Assembly: GCF_901933205.1 (NCBI RefSeq)
Contig: NC_044577.1
Span: forward strand, 8,877,321-8,941,320
Length of the DNA stretch: 64,000 bases
Direction of reading: 5' to 3'
Source of the DNA: Camarhynchus parvulus
Taxonomy: Eukaryota > Chordata > Aves > Passeriformes > Thraupidae
In this document: positions 38,387-51,640 of the stretch, one piece after another
How positions within the stretch are numbered: the stretch's first letter is position 1
Layout: every line of letters starts with the position of its first letter
The notes under the pieces: generated by a model
What the model saw: the letters and a program-made list of their open reading frames with translations, nothing else
What the model was told of the DNA's origin: nothing
Databases searched by the model: none
Position numbers and translations under genes: made by a program

Positions 38387-38407
38387 GCAAATGCCTCAGG
38401 CATTTGC
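38387..38407. repeat. Near-perfect palindrome GCAAATGCCT/AGGCATTTGC
   Basis: Two 10-base arms, exact reverse complements, separated by one base (38397). The tight spacing suits a dimeric DNA-binding protein better than an RNA hairpin. A single 10-bp dyad is within chance for a window this size. Confidence 0.5.
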
Positions 38408-39534
38408 TGGGGACAGAGCAGCTCCTGTCATCCATGGCTTTTTGGTTGCAAATTTTCTCATGGCTGTTACCTGTGTGGTACAGGTTCTTTTATTTATGCA
38501 TTCATTTGTGTTAAAACAGCAATAGCAGTGCAAAAAGTTTTACTAGTGATGCCAATAGAAATAACATTAAACTCCCCAAAAGAAAACATTAAACAAGAGC
38601 AGTGTTACCAGGTAATGTTCAAGCCAATTCACAAACCTCCTCTAATAGTGGAAAAGTGAAAGGTTTGTTGTGAAAAGTCTTTCTACACTGTTGAAAATAT
38701 CAATACCACATGCTGGGGTTGGAACTCCTCAAGAAACAAATATTGATTTCCCTCTTTCCTGATGTACAAATGGCAGACAATGACTGAACGAACTCTGAAT
38801 CTTTTAATTGTTTTAAGGTTGACAGATTCTGTTAGTATTGAATTTTTATTGTTTCATTGTTCTCCTGTTTTCTGCTGCCACCCCCCCACTCCTCTTTGAA
38901 ACCTTTTGGGGGGGTACTTTGCTTTTTTTCCTTTTTTGTTTTGCAAAGACAAGCAAAGGAGTAGATGAAATTAATGTAGTATTCCCTCTACTGCAGTTCA
39001 CTGTCAGGTCTGATTCATCTAATTTTAGTATTACCATCAGGAACATTGTAGCAATTTCTTGGGAACACAAGGTACTAGTGATGATATAACATTCTTATTT
39101 AAAAAAAAAACCAACATACATTCCAGAAAATCATGCTATAAAATAAATGCTTGCTGTATAATAGCAAACTGTGGACATTGCATTTCAGTTCAAATGCTAC
39201 AAACAGAAATCCTGCTTCAGAATCTGTAATTTTACAACAAACATGAATGGCAAAATTGAAAGAGAAAGAGGAATACACAGGCACATGTGTTTCTAATGAT
39301 CCAAATGCTAACCGAAATTTGGAGGAAAATGAAAAGGATTAGAGCAGAGTAATTTTTTTTTCCTTTAATTTTATTTCATGGAATAAGCACTATTCTTCAA
39401 TACTAGGTATATGTCATGTAAAGCTTAAAAAGTAGTTATTCATTGTCCTGAAGGTCACCCAGACACAGTAAGTTCATTTCATTTTCTTGGCAAGAGATCC
39501 AGGCTTGTTATGTACTCTATGAAACATGACAGCG
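38408..39534. other. AT-rich non-coding DNA
   Basis: No supported gene. A run of seven C near 38880 and a run of seven G near 38908 lie about 25 bases apart and could pair. Confidence 0.45.
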
Positions 39535-39815
39535 AGGGACTGGCCCTCCAATCCATTTCAGGCCAATGTGATTGTTCCCTCTGGGCAAGGGGGAGAGAGA
39601 GGAGGTGGCTGAACCTGATCCTGCTGTACCTGTTCCCATCCAGGCACAGCAGCTGGAGGGACAGCACTGCAGTAGTGTCCCCATGAGGGAGAACTGGGTC
39701 AGAGTGTGCCAGTGCCTGGCTCCGGCCATGCCAGCTCACCAGGCTGGTGGCAGCAGGTTGGGCAAGTGCCAGGCTGTCCCCAGGGGCTGTGCTGACACCC
39801 ACAGGCTGAAATCCC
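39535..39815. other. GC-richer islet, unidentified
   Basis: About 280 bases rich in G and C with few CpGs. Open frames of 107 codons (minus, 39479-39802) and 129 codons (plus, 39572-39961) overlap. A pyrimidine-rich 3' splice-like site precedes GCACAGCAGC near 39645. No protein family recognised. Confidence 0.3.
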
Positions 39816-41478
39816 CTTCTCCCTCAAACACAAAAAGGGAAAGCATGACCCTGTGCTTTCCTGTGATGCCAGTAACTGATAATATATATATAAGAATAAA
39901 ATATTTTGATATTTCATTTGAATGCCATAGTTATTCTCCTTTCATGCAACGTCTTTGCTAATCTTATTTCTTTTCTTATGCCCCTTTCATCCAAGTCAAA
40001 TCATCCATGATCCTTTTCATTTATCTGGACATGTTACCCTCTATTCTGCATGGATTTGAAAGTCTATGTTGTCAGTGATTTTTTTTGGTCACAAATTTTT
40101 AATTACTGTCTACCTATCTTATGGCACACAACAGAATTAGATCCTTGGAAATCGGAATGCAACTCCCATTTGGGAATTGCACATATGCAGACTGACAGGG
40201 TGAGACAGGCACAGTACAGGGGCTTTTAGCATCTTTTCTAGTACTTGTGTTTGTAATGGGATGCAGATGAAGCAGGCAGGTCCTTTCAGAACAGAAAATC
40301 TCCCAAAGCACCATGTTGAGATATGGACAAAAGCAGCAATTAAATGGGGTGTCAAGCATGTGTGCTAAGGATAAACAAACAGGCAAAACTAATTAGTTAA
40401 AATTTGTCTGGGAATTGGTGAATAATAAGAGCTGTGAATTATGAGACAGCTGTTTTTTGTTGCCAAATTTCCTCCTGTCCTTTTGGCAATGAAAATTTAT
40501 GAAGACACTGAGCTATAGTTTATAATTGATCCATTATGATGTTTGAGAATGGAAATACTAAAGAAATGTAAGAAACTTTTTACTGATGGTAAAGGGCAGT
40601 CTTGTATATATAAACATAGTTCTATAAACCATCTTTTTTATAATAATTATTTATCTAGTATGAATATAGTAATAGAGTTGAGGTGTCAAGTGGCAGAAAA
40701 TATGTTCAATATTGTTCCTGAAAAGATTTTTGTAACCTCTCCAGAGTCAATAAGCCTCTCATTGTTTATTGCTCAAGCTGCTTGACCTGCCTGGTTCCAT
40801 GCTGATGATACTGCAACACATTGGGTATCTTGCCTAAAACACAGACAACTGAGTTTTCTAGCTGCTGGGTACTTAAAACTCAGTGTAAATATTTTGCCTA
40901 AGTGTATTTTGTACTAAAAGAAATTAAGAACATTTTAAATTATCAAATCAATTTTAGAGGGATTTCATTTTCAAGTGAAATTCAATTTTGGTGTTCAACT
41001 TAAGGACACTTAAAATGCAAACCAGTTAAGTTCATTAATAAACTAATCAGGAAAAAAATAGGACTAAGACAAAGTTCTTCTATAAAGCCATGACCTTGTC
41101 TTAAATTCTGTGATATTCTACTTTTTAAAAAATTAAGTGTTAATGGATTTTCAGTGAAATACTACTCTAAGTCTGATTTTTAAATGGGAAGAAAACGTTT
41201 TCTGGGAACAAGACCAGTGTCTATGGATTTACATTTTGGTAAAATTCCTCAAATTTGGCTGTCAAGTACTAGTTGGTCTTTTTTTTTCTAGCCAGCAATT
41301 TTTACTTCTTTTTGTCCCTTATTTTGAAAACCCTGGAACTTTAATGTCATTTTCATAGGAGCTCCTTGCAAAATCATTAGAATTGTGTGATCAATTTGCC
41401 TGAATTGTTCTAATATGATGCATCAAATAGAAGTTATGTTAAGAAATTGTGAAAACTTGCATGAATAATTGCAGTAAT
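39816..41478. other. AT-rich non-coding DNA
   Basis: No supported gene; a short (AT)n run near 39881-39893. Confidence 0.5.
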
Positions 41479-41514
41479 TTTTTCTTGGCAGTCTGGGAGA
41501 GCTGCCAAGAAAAA
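41479..41514. repeat. Perfect 13-bp inverted repeat (hairpin)
   Basis: TTTTTCTTGGCAG (41479-41491) and CTGCCAAGAAAAA (41502-41514) are exact reverse complements around the loop TCTGGGAGAG. Within the loop TCT and AGA can extend the stem with one bulged G. The T/A ends inflate the length, but CTTGGCAG/CTGCCAAG is mixed sequence. CTTGGCAG/CTGCCAAG is similar to a full NFI site (TTGGC...GCCAA), but with a spacer far longer than the usual five bases. Confidence 0.75.
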
Positions 41515-42829
41515 TCTCTCTTCCTGACAAAAGTTCCTAAGCACTACATTTACAAAAAGTGTAAATATATAAATATTACTGCCAGGAATAAGTCTTAAAA
41601 AGAACATATTTATACTGAAAGAAAAGGTTATTATTGAAACTGATTTTGCTCCCCCAGCACTGTGATCACCAATAAATGCTAAGTTTACTGTAACATTTTA
41701 ACAAGATATGTATGTGTTCACTCAGAACCAGACTGATTTTATAAACATAGTGCAGGATGAGGAATGACCAACTAAAAGTATTGCTGACTGTCACTAACCT
41801 GGCCAAAATCCAACATATGACATTTCCACAAGAAGGAAAAGTACAAAGAAAAATCTGCTAAAATCAAGAGCAATGAACAACCCATCTGAGAAAAAGAATT
41901 TCTAGCCAAACTAGATTCTAAAAAGATTATCTCCTAAACACTTATAATCTAAATGAATCTGGAATAAAAACTGTGCTAAATGCAAGCAAGGGGTGAAACT
42001 GGATAGAGAGAAGTCTGATAGGTACAGGCTACATCCAATCTATGCTTTCATCCCATGTTTAAATTCAGATTTTCAGTTCCTAGTCTGAGTCCCTGCCTCT
42101 CAGTCACAATTTGCCTTGAGGAGGAGGACATCATGCACAGCAGGTTTGTAGAAATCAGTGAATGTATAACAATTTGCACAGCTAAGGATCTGCTCCTTTA
42201 TCCTTCAAAAGCACCGACTGCAGAAACCTAATTTACTACTCTTGATCATAGCCAGAAACATCTGGCTGCTGAAGCTGGAGTTTCCCGGGAGTATTCATGC
42301 CTCAGAAGGGAACTGGGATTACAACTGAGATGTGGATAATATCTCCAGTATCACTTGGCAATTTCAGACAACTTACAGTGCATTACCATACTTTCCTGCA
42401 ATTTGGTGCTTGGATGTCATAAATTACATTGACACACCATTAACATAGGTAAGTAGAGTAAATAATTGATCTCTCCAGAGAAACATTAGAACCCACTGTA
42501 ATAACAGATCTGCAGCAATCACTATTAGAAACATACAGACCTCAACAGTTTTTCCTTTTTTCCTACCTACAGCTAAGCCCAAATTACTTTCCTTTTAGTG
42601 TCTTACTTTTGGGCTGCTATTCTTGCACTAATACCAGGATAGCCTTTTAATGTGTGAAGTGAGAAAAACAGATTACCAAAATTAGATTGTTAGCTATATC
42701 CACATTATTAGAGATCTCCATGAAACATCATGTGTGGGTTTTTTTCAAAGAAAAGAAAAAAACTAGCTTATTAGTCTGTGCTAATAGCAAATTTTCTTAG
42801 TGAAAGGGCACAAATGAACCATTAAAGTG

Positions 42830-42945
42830 GACAGGAGAACAGGAGAGGGGGAGAACAGGAAAAAGGTAGAAGAGCAGGAGAAAATTTTAAAAAAAGTGAG
42901 AAAATGTGAGAAGATGAGAAAGAAAGCAAGAAGAAAGTAGGAAAC
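42830..42945 (+). repeat. Purine-rich tract with GAACAGGA-like units
   Basis: About 115 bases almost entirely of A and G on the plus strand, starting with three imperfect copies of a GAGAACAGGA unit. It may be a degraded minisatellite or an old (GA)n-derived tract. Confidence 0.65.
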
Positions 42946-43120
42946 AATTCACTTTAAACATGCAAATAAAAAGATGAGCACGAGAATTCTAGGCACAGAT
43001 GGATTCCCATTTTGGAAATTCTGACAGGATTCATAGACTTATGAGAGGATGTTACTCTTCATCAGATGAATGATACTGATGTGACAAGCAATATATACAA
43101 AGGTTAGAAGTAATTCTATT

Positions 43121-43139
43121 AAAAGAAAGAAAGAAAGAC
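43121..43139. repeat. (AAAG)n short tandem repeat
   Basis: About four AAAG units in a row, a minor tetranucleotide repeat. Confidence 0.8.
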
Positions 43140-46100
43140 TAGCCACTGAAAGCTGAAAGTACGGTTTGCATTTATGCTTTTCATTGCTTGTTAAAAATAT
43201 GCTGGTGACATATATGTTTAAAGAACAGAAGTTCTTTTCAAAACTGGGTTATTAAACCTTCTCTTAGACTCAGCACAAGTGATGAAAGGTAGCCATGTGT
43301 TCAGATAGCTGAGGTATGAATCATTTTAGGGCTACTAAGTTGTCCCAGATATTCACAAACCATCTGTTAAGTGAAAGAACATTAGGTGTACACCATACTA
43401 GTAATTCTTACATTTAATAATTATACTCAGCATGACACATCATTGGGAAGAGCAGAAAAGTGCTTTTGGATACCCACAAAATCCTCACACAAATTTAAAT
43501 ATAGTAGGTGAGGGTATGTTTAAGTAGGCAGTGATAAGTAAGAGCATCTTTGCACAGAAAGGGAACTGCTTTGAGAACATGCCTCTTTTATTTTCTCACA
43601 AATACCAAGCATTAATTTTGTCTTCCCTGCTGGTCACAAGATTCTCAGAAATTAAAGATAAAAATCATAATGCATAAAACTCTAATATTTTCACAGGCTA
43701 AGAGTGATTTAATTCCTGATTGATGTATTGTGGCTCTCATATATGATATTCCATTATAAATTCTAGTGGATAAATTCTGGATCAGAAATCCTCAACCTTG
43801 ACTTCAGCAACAGCACTGAGTAAACAACACCCTCATGGCCCAAAACACTCTCCCCCTGCCTTGATCAGAAGAAATTGTGTTATCTTTATCCTCAATTTCC
43901 TGAAACACTTCAAAAATATTTGTAAGCTGTTTAGTTTGTGAAGCAAAATGGTGACCTGATCCTAGTGAGAATCAGGAACAGAAATTCTAATACATTTAAG
44001 CATTGCACTCGGCATTGGAATTGTCAGTGTGTTTGAGTTATGTCTTTGACTTTCCTAGGCAGAACCTAAGCTGTGACTTGCTAAACTGACCATTCAGTTC
44101 ATATTTACCCAACCATCACCTCTATTTTCTTGCTCTATGTTGCAATACATTTTTGTCTTATATTTCTGGGAAACTTGAAAAGCCTTTAGGGAAGCCAAAG
44201 GTGTTTTACAATAAAAGGAGCTCTTGATTTGTATCAGTCCAGTAGTTACTATATTGTACTTGTGTGGTGAGATGTAGAGTATAAAACCTTAGCAACCTAA
44301 TATTTTTTCCTTTCTCTGACAAAATAAATTGGTTCACTCTCAAAATTATTTCTTCTGAACTTTGGAAAGCTCAGAATATCTAAAGATGAAGTGAACTTTT
44401 CACCCCAGACTTAGCTAAACAGGCAGTTTTAATTCTTCTCTCCCATTCCCCTCTCTTCTCAAAAGTACAAATAGAAGGCTCAGGAATAAATATTAGAAAA
44501 TGGAAACTTTCAGCCATAAATCACTATTTATATCTTGCTGAGGTCAGGGCTAAGGCACTCATTCCTGAAAAATGTTTGCAGTCCCTTGTGACCTCCTGAA
44601 GCCAGTGGATCTCAACTACTTCATGCCAGTGAAGATTTGTGACTTTACAAATTCCCTTCTCAGTTCTTTATTCGCCCACTGCATCCCCAAAGCCACTTTC
44701 CTGAGGAGCCCCACTGCTGAAGAGCCTGAGTTCTCAGACAGAGAGAGAACTACCCTCACAGGAAGCAGTCCTTTATTAGGGATGAGTCATTCTTAAGCAT
44801 TATATTATGGTATGGGAATAATATGGCCAGGAAGAAAGCAAGACAGGGGTGAGGGGAGGCTGCACGTGGTCCTAGCCACTATTCTGTGCTTGGAGAGCTG
44901 AAGGGTGGAAACAACATCCCATCCTGCCCTTGCTGCGTTGCGTTTTTCAGTGGAAGACAAATTAGTGTTTCATCCCCATCCTGTTATCTTAATTGCAAGC
45001 TATAATTTCACAAGATCAAAATTTATATAGGCAGGAACAAAGGACTTGTCTCATTCTGTGTGTTTTGTGGAAATTAAATCAGGCAAAATGCAGTAAAAAC
45101 AAAATGCAGTCTGACTTTCCTCCTAACACAGGAAAGACTTTGGTTTAATTCTGTTCAGGTGTGAAAGCTCAAGTTTTTGCTTACTTTTGTCCCTTTTATA
45201 GCTGTTGGACACAATAGCAAGGTGTTATTCTTATGAAATCACATAATTCACCAGAGAGGTGCTATAAATACTTCTAAAGTGTTATTATTTAATAACAGTT
45301 TCACTTTAATGCAACATTAATTATATTAAATTTAGAATTTATGCTTTTAATTTATTAACTTGTATCTTTTAGAGAAGAAAATGTTTGGAAATATTAGTAT
45401 TTTGATAATTAAAAGTGCTGCAAGCCCAAGAAAATAAGAAAAATAACTGATTTTATAATAACTGATGTTATGTATCAGTGCTTTTTAAAGAGAAAGATGG
45501 AGAAGAAAATCATATAGAAGAAGAAAAACTGCATTTCTGTGAAATGTACTCTTCTAACACAACATTTCCACTGACTTTGATGGGAATACTTCTCTGAAAG
45601 GAATATTGTTGGATGCTAACTGGTAATCACTGCTGAGATACAACTTGCTTGGTTTGGGCTCCTAACATAAAAGGTGTATGTCACAATCATGGTTAAAATG
45701 CACACAGATGTGCAGAGTGTGTGGAGCAGACTGTGCCTCCCAGTTTGATGCTCTCTCTGTTCAGTAGGTGGTGTAAATGTCTCCTGAGGTTTTTTTCCCC
45801 TCCTCCATGATACTTGAACTGCCCTTCCTAGTGGCACTGTCTCCCAGGAGGAATGGAGAATAATTCCTTAGAGCCATGCACTATGACTAAGCAGCTGGCA
45901 TATACCTTGAAAATGAAATTTTAATCTCTTGAGTCCAGAAAGAGTAAATTTGGTTCTCTTTCTACCTAGAAGCACAAAGACATTGCTTAAAGCCGCCTCA
46001 CACCTCTCTGCTTTGGACTCCAGGCATGAAAATCTGGCAGCTAGAAGGCTTTCAGACTCCCTAAATTTTGCTTTTCATTAGATACCACATACTTACTGGA

Positions 46101-49100
46101 GAAATATGCTATACAGAGGCATTAAATATCCCATCGTGTCCTACACAAATTGGTGTTAATATTTTCTAATCCTAGACCTGCAGTTGGAAGGAACTCTTAC
46201 AATATCACAGCCCATATTGTTAAATACTTTCTCATTTAGCTTCTAGAACGTAGGTTTAATGAGAATTTGAACTGTGATCTTTTAATGTGATCACTTAGTT
46301 CATTAAAACACGGTTTCACCTACACAAATCTCTTGCTCGTGAAGTTCACTGCAATGAATCAGAGCCCAGCACACATGAGTAACTGCAGAGTGAGACTGAG
46401 CCTTCCTGTAGCTCTCGGCTGCAGTCCCCCATTGGTTTCTCACAGTGAGGGCTTTTCAGAGACTGCTGCTCTGAAATAATAATGAGAAAACCCATTAAAA
46501 AAGATCCATTTTTATTTTTAAAGAATGGAACATAAAGTGATTCATTGCACTATGGCATGTGAAGTCTGTCATCCTGCTTTCAAGTCCCTGCTCATCCAAC
46601 CTTGCAAACAACTAACAAAAACCACTGTGTTTGGTTGAAGTATGACTTACTAAGATTTTCCTATTGCCTGAAAGTAAAAAGATGGAAAAATAGACATCAA
46701 AAGATAAAAAGAAAACTTAAATGAAATAGAACTAGACCCTTCTAGGGCCTTCGAGGAATAGACCATGGTTTATACAGTGGTTGAGCATTTGAAAACAAAT
46801 AGTTCTATAGTTCTGCAAGAATTTCCATAATGGCTTTTCCTTTCTAATTTTTTGTTATTTTTCAGTAGTCTCTCTTGAATTTTTTGTTGGCCCATTAATT
46901 AATCTACTTGTTAAACAGAGGACAAGCATCCTAAGAATGTAATGAGGGCAGGGTAATTTGTTTATCATTCATATACAGAAATCACCCCGACACTGAAAAT
47001 ATTCAGACCTTTTTTCATCCAATCTTTGTAACCTTTGCTGTCAGGGTCAGTTGCCTGCTTTATGCCCATCTCACCACAGTGGTGCTGGGAAAAACCTGAC
47101 AGCAAGTAACTGCTAAATTCCTCATTCCTGATCCTCCATTTCTGCCAGGAGTGTACCAGGGCTGACAGCCTGGAAGGGACCCGTGGGATCTCCCAGACAC
47201 ACAAAGATGAACATTCACCTGCACGCTTGGATGACAAGGCCTAGAAGAAAACAGGCTGCAATCCAGAAGAAAGATCCCAGGTTTAATGCCTGGTGCTTGA
47301 CTGATTCACTTGTATTACATCACCTCAACTCCCATCAAGTTTCCATGTCTTGATTTAAAACTACCTAGATACTTCCTAATTTTGTGGTAGAGCGTTTTCT
47401 TATACTAACAGGAAATTCACAGATTTTAAAAACCAATTTTCTTACCAATGAAAGTTAGTATTTCTTCCCTTTCAAAACAATAATTTTGACTAAAAATAAA
47501 TAGAAAAAATTACTGAGAGTGCTCCTTCATTACTGGTAAGAGCTAGACAATTTAAAGAAGAATTTTTAATTTTAGTTGGAAAACTATTGACGTTTGAAAG
47601 AAAAATATATATGCACGTATGTACAAAATGCATAGAGGTACAGAAAGATGGTTCTTTCTGTAATAAGGTTACTTTCCCCTTCACAAATAAGCTAAATGTA
47701 ACTCCATTTAGCACTTAGAACATGTGCTTTCTTCCCTGACTGTACAACTGCTGCCAAAGACCTGAGGTGCCCAGGGGTGGATGAACGTGCAGTAAAGAGA
47801 CCCTGCACAGGATAAACACAGCCCATCATATGGCTGTCCAATTTATCACCCAGACAGCACCAAGCAGGGAGGGTTCATAAATTATATTAACCTAATTTAA
47901 ATCCCTCTATCCCAAATAATTGAACAAGAGAGCTGCTGTTTACAAATATGTGATCTAGCCATGAAAGCCATTCTGATATTTTATAGAAGCTGGGTTGTGA
48001 CCCCCAACATGCAGATAAAGCACCACTCTGGGTGCTTAAATATGACAGAATCCTTCCTGGAGAAGTATCAGTTTGTATAAGCTCTTCAAGAAAGTGTTGA
48101 ATATATCTACCTGGACAGTGTCAGGTTGTGCTGCACCATCATTATAAAATTGACAAGAGAAGTGCTAGAGGTAAACAGCAGATGATGGAAAAGGGCAGGG
48201 AAAACCAGCAGCCAACAAGACATGAGGAAAAAAAAAGGAAAGGATTTTGATGGAGAGTCTTTTTTATGCTAAGTCACTTTAATGGACACAGCCAGGGAAA
48301 AAAAGAAATTCTTTTTTATCATAGGATTGTTAAACCTATTCCCCTAAGTCACAGTGCACTGAAAGAAACATTTTAAAATCTGATAATCAGAGGTAGAAAG
48401 AATGCAGTAACAGAAGAAAGTATGTCCCAGAAAAATGACTTCTACAAAGAGAGCCAGGATACTGATCTACCCTGAAAATAGAAGTTTCTGATTAAACTGA
48501 GCTGGGAGCCTCTGGGAAAAATAAAGGAAAAACTAAATTTTGCAAAATAGCTTAAATAACAATAAATTTTAAAAACCATTTATCCTGAAATAAATGACTA
48601 ATTTATTCCCAGAATTCTTCATCATTTCTGAATAATATACGTGATGAAGTGTGAGAATGATGCTTGATTAAATGAGGTCCCTGGAGTGCATTAGAGGAGA
48701 TTTAGTCTGGAAAACAGCATCTGCTGTCTCTTTCTTTCCTTCTCTCAATGCTGTGTTGTTTCCACGTATTACAGCATATTACCCTCTCATTTTTAACAGA
48801 ATAGGACAATATTTATTCAGATTTTTTGTGGTGGCCATACAATGGGTCTTTCAGTGTGAGGGTCTGAAAAATATTGCTGAATACTTATTTTATTTTTCCT
48901 GCCAGGAATAGTAATTACCTTCTCTTAGTCACTCACAGGTCATACAAATCTAAGTCATTATCTGATATAATAAGACCAGTAAATTTAATTCAACTGGCTT
49001 TTTCCAAGACTATTTTTTGGTCATATTTCTGTTCTTACCAATGCAGCCAATGTTGATGATCATGGCTGTCATACAGCACTAATGAGAGCTAAAGATATCT

Positions 49101-49109
49101 GTCAATGAT

Positions 49110-49460
49110 CAACAGCTGGGTACAGCAGCACTGCTGTCCTTTGCCATTGCCACCAGTTTGGTAATGATGAAAGGCCTGGGCATTGTCCAGTACAGCTGTG
49201 CTGGACACATCCAGCCTCACCCAGCTCTAGGAACTGAGAACAAGCAGAGGCAGCTCATCTGCAAGGCTGCCTGAAAGGCCAGGTTATTGGCGCTCAGGTG
49301 GAAACACATGGCAAATTTTGAAACCTTTGTACAGACCCCAGCTGTCCTTTAAGATGCCAAATCTGGCACCAGCCTGCAGCAGCATCCCAGCCCACATCTG
49401 AGCAGGATTTTCATCCCACTTTCTCTTGCTGCACTCACACCATCTGCCTACCAGCCACAG
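49110..49460. other. GC-richer islet, CpG-poor
   Basis: About 350 bases of higher GC content with short CAGC-type motifs. No open frame longer than 60 codons, no recognised repeat family. Confidence 0.3.
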
Positions 49461-51179
49461 TGATATGGGAACACTCAGTACCTGCCATACCAGTAACTTG
49501 TGGGAAAAATTCTGTTGTAATGGTGTACTTATTCAGCATCAGAAATAAATGCCAAAACATGACTGGTATGTAGGTGGCCAGATGCTTGTCCACAAATATC
49601 TTCAGACTAATAATGGGTCCAGTGGGTGGATTTGGTTTGTTGAGTTGTTATTTTTTTCTAGCTGAGAGCTGTGCTGTTCCACATTTTCCGGTATGCTCTG
49701 CTTCTTCATTAACATACATTCCTTCCCCACCATGTGCTACATTTGATTAGAAAGACAACCATTTCTACAAGACGATATTATGTCAATATTAACTAGTGAC
49801 AGAGATAATATCAAAGATAAAACTGCCATCAAGTTATTAAGAGACTGTAATTTGCTTGAACGTTTTCATGAAATTATGAAATTGGGTATCATATCTATAT
49901 CTGATTATGAACAGCAACATATCTCTGAATTAATAATTACAATCTTGTTTTTACTTGTTGACAGTCTATGACTAATTGCTGTCTGAAGAGAATTTAAACA
50001 GATCAATTCAAAAATCAGCCATCTAAAGAAAGGTAACACGCTTAACATGTATTCAGATGGGACTGCAAAGTTCCTGTATTTTATTTGGATATCTCTATTA
50101 CATGGTGGCTTCTTAGGAGAAAAAAACCCCAAAGCGCATTAACTAAAGGTAAGTAACTTAATAACTTAAATGTGTGAGTTAGTTGTTCCTGGATGCTCAT
50201 ATAGGAAAGTTTCCTTAACAGTTTCTTAGAATTTTGGATGACCTCTGATCTGGTCCCATCTCTTTTGGAGCTGGAACACATTGGGCATTCTCTTAGGGTG
50301 TATGTTCCAGTTCTGTTTCAGCTGAAAGGAACCCGGGTCACACTCAGTGTTCTGTAATGTGGACCTGGGAACAGTAAACGTGGGTGATGCAGAGGTTTGC
50401 TCCAAAAGCAGGGCCATCATCGGTTAAGTCAGAAATGAAATGTCCTTGTGGTGTTGCACTGGGCTTAGAAGCAGCAATACTAAAGCCTGGTTGGTTGGGT
50501 AAACAGCAATGACAGAACCTTCTCTTAAACCTCTTATCGTTCAGCTTTCAGGAGTAATATCTCCATTTAAAGAATAGGGATCTTTATCAATTCAGAAGGC
50601 TGTTACTTCTGATTTGGAATATAATTTAAACCAAGTCTGAGTTCTTTTTCAAACAGGCATGATCACTGTAAAGTGAACTTTCTGAAAGTCCCAAATATCA
50701 TGTGAAATATAAAGCAAGGCTACATCATTGTTCTTCCTATCAATTTATCTTCATTAAAATTCTTTTAAATATAATACTTAAGCTGTAGCTAATAGCTGAG
50801 ATACAGTAAGCAAGCACACCACCTACTTTAGAGAAATGTGGTTCTGCCTGAAAAGCATTATGAGATACCCTGTTTGATAATGTATATTACTGGGTGAGAA
50901 AACATCTTTTATGTTTATCCTATGTAGCAAGCTTAGTTCAAAAGCTGAGGAAAATCCCAATTCTCAGTTATTGTTACACTGCTGCTTGTGGTTGCAAAGA
51001 CTCATACAAAAGGGATCTAATACAGAACCAATAAACGCAGATATATGCAAATTGTAAAAGTAGCACAGTGAAATATAGTTATTTTCCCATTATTCTTCAT
51101 TTTGATGAAAAATTCTAGAAGCTAAGAAGTTGAGAAGATGCCCAGCAATATTCTTATCTGTATTCTGAGGAGTACTGTC
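49461..51179. other. AT-rich non-coding DNA
   Basis: No supported gene or repeat until the CR1 fragment begins. Confidence 0.5.
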
Positions 51180-51640
51180 AGAAGGCCTGGGGAGATGAGC
51201 CTTGCCTGCCTGGGCAGTGCTGAGACACGCCTGGACCCAGGTATCAGCTCCCAGCTACAAGAGAGACAAGGACCAAGTCCAGCAAAGGGCTGAAAAGATG
51301 CTCAAGGGATGGAAACATCTGACCCATGAGCAAAGCCTGAGAAAGCTGGGACTGATCAGCCTTGAGAAGAAAAGGTTTGGGGCAATCTCAGTATGCCTAA
51401 ATAACAGCACAACAGGAAAAGAAGCCCAAAATAAAGCATTTCAAATTCCAATAAAAATGTTTTTTGACTGTGTGATCAAAAAACAGCACAGCTTGCCCAG
51501 AAATGCTGGGGTCCCCATCCTTGGAGATACTCAAAACCCATCTGGAACCAGTCCTGGGCTACACCTGCTTAGAGCAGGGGGGCTAGACCGTGTCCAAAGA
51601 CCCGTGCCAACATCAACAACCCACAAAAGCTAGCACTAGA
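51180..51640 (+). mobile_element. CR1 LINE fragment, old and degraded (3' part of ORF2)
   Basis: Translation of the plus strand (frame of 51202-51633) gives SYKRDKDQVQQRAEKMLKGW, then a segment ending RKLGLISLEKKRF. This parallels the C-terminal end of CR1 ORF2 proteins as I know them (YKKDIEVLERVQRRATKL, then LRELGLFSLEKRRL). Further right the nucleotide sequence resembles the CR1 consensus again: TTGCCCAGAAATGCTGGGG then CCCATCCTTGGAG. Between these parts, about 51400-51480 is A-rich and does not align, so the copy has an internal replacement or insertion. The element is 5'-truncated, as most CR1 copies are, and well diverged from consensus. The surviving open frame is accidental; no functional reverse transcriptase is present. 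Confidence 0.8.

Larger units (their letters stand above)
41515..49105. other. AT-rich non-coding DNA
   Basis: 7.6 kb with no supported gene. It includes a purine-rich tract (42830-42945) and an (AAAG)n run (43121-43139). Sequence near 46178-46220 faintly recalls the 3' region of an old LINE but is too degraded to call. Confidence 0.5.

Noticed and set aside
46178..46220. TTGGAAGGAACTCT stretch recalling ancient LINE/MIR 3' ends
   Set aside because: Only a dozen or so bases fit; the rest does not align with any consensus I know.
51202..51633. 143-codon frame as a host gene
   Set aside because: It is the translated remnant of a CR1 LINE with an internal A-rich replacement.
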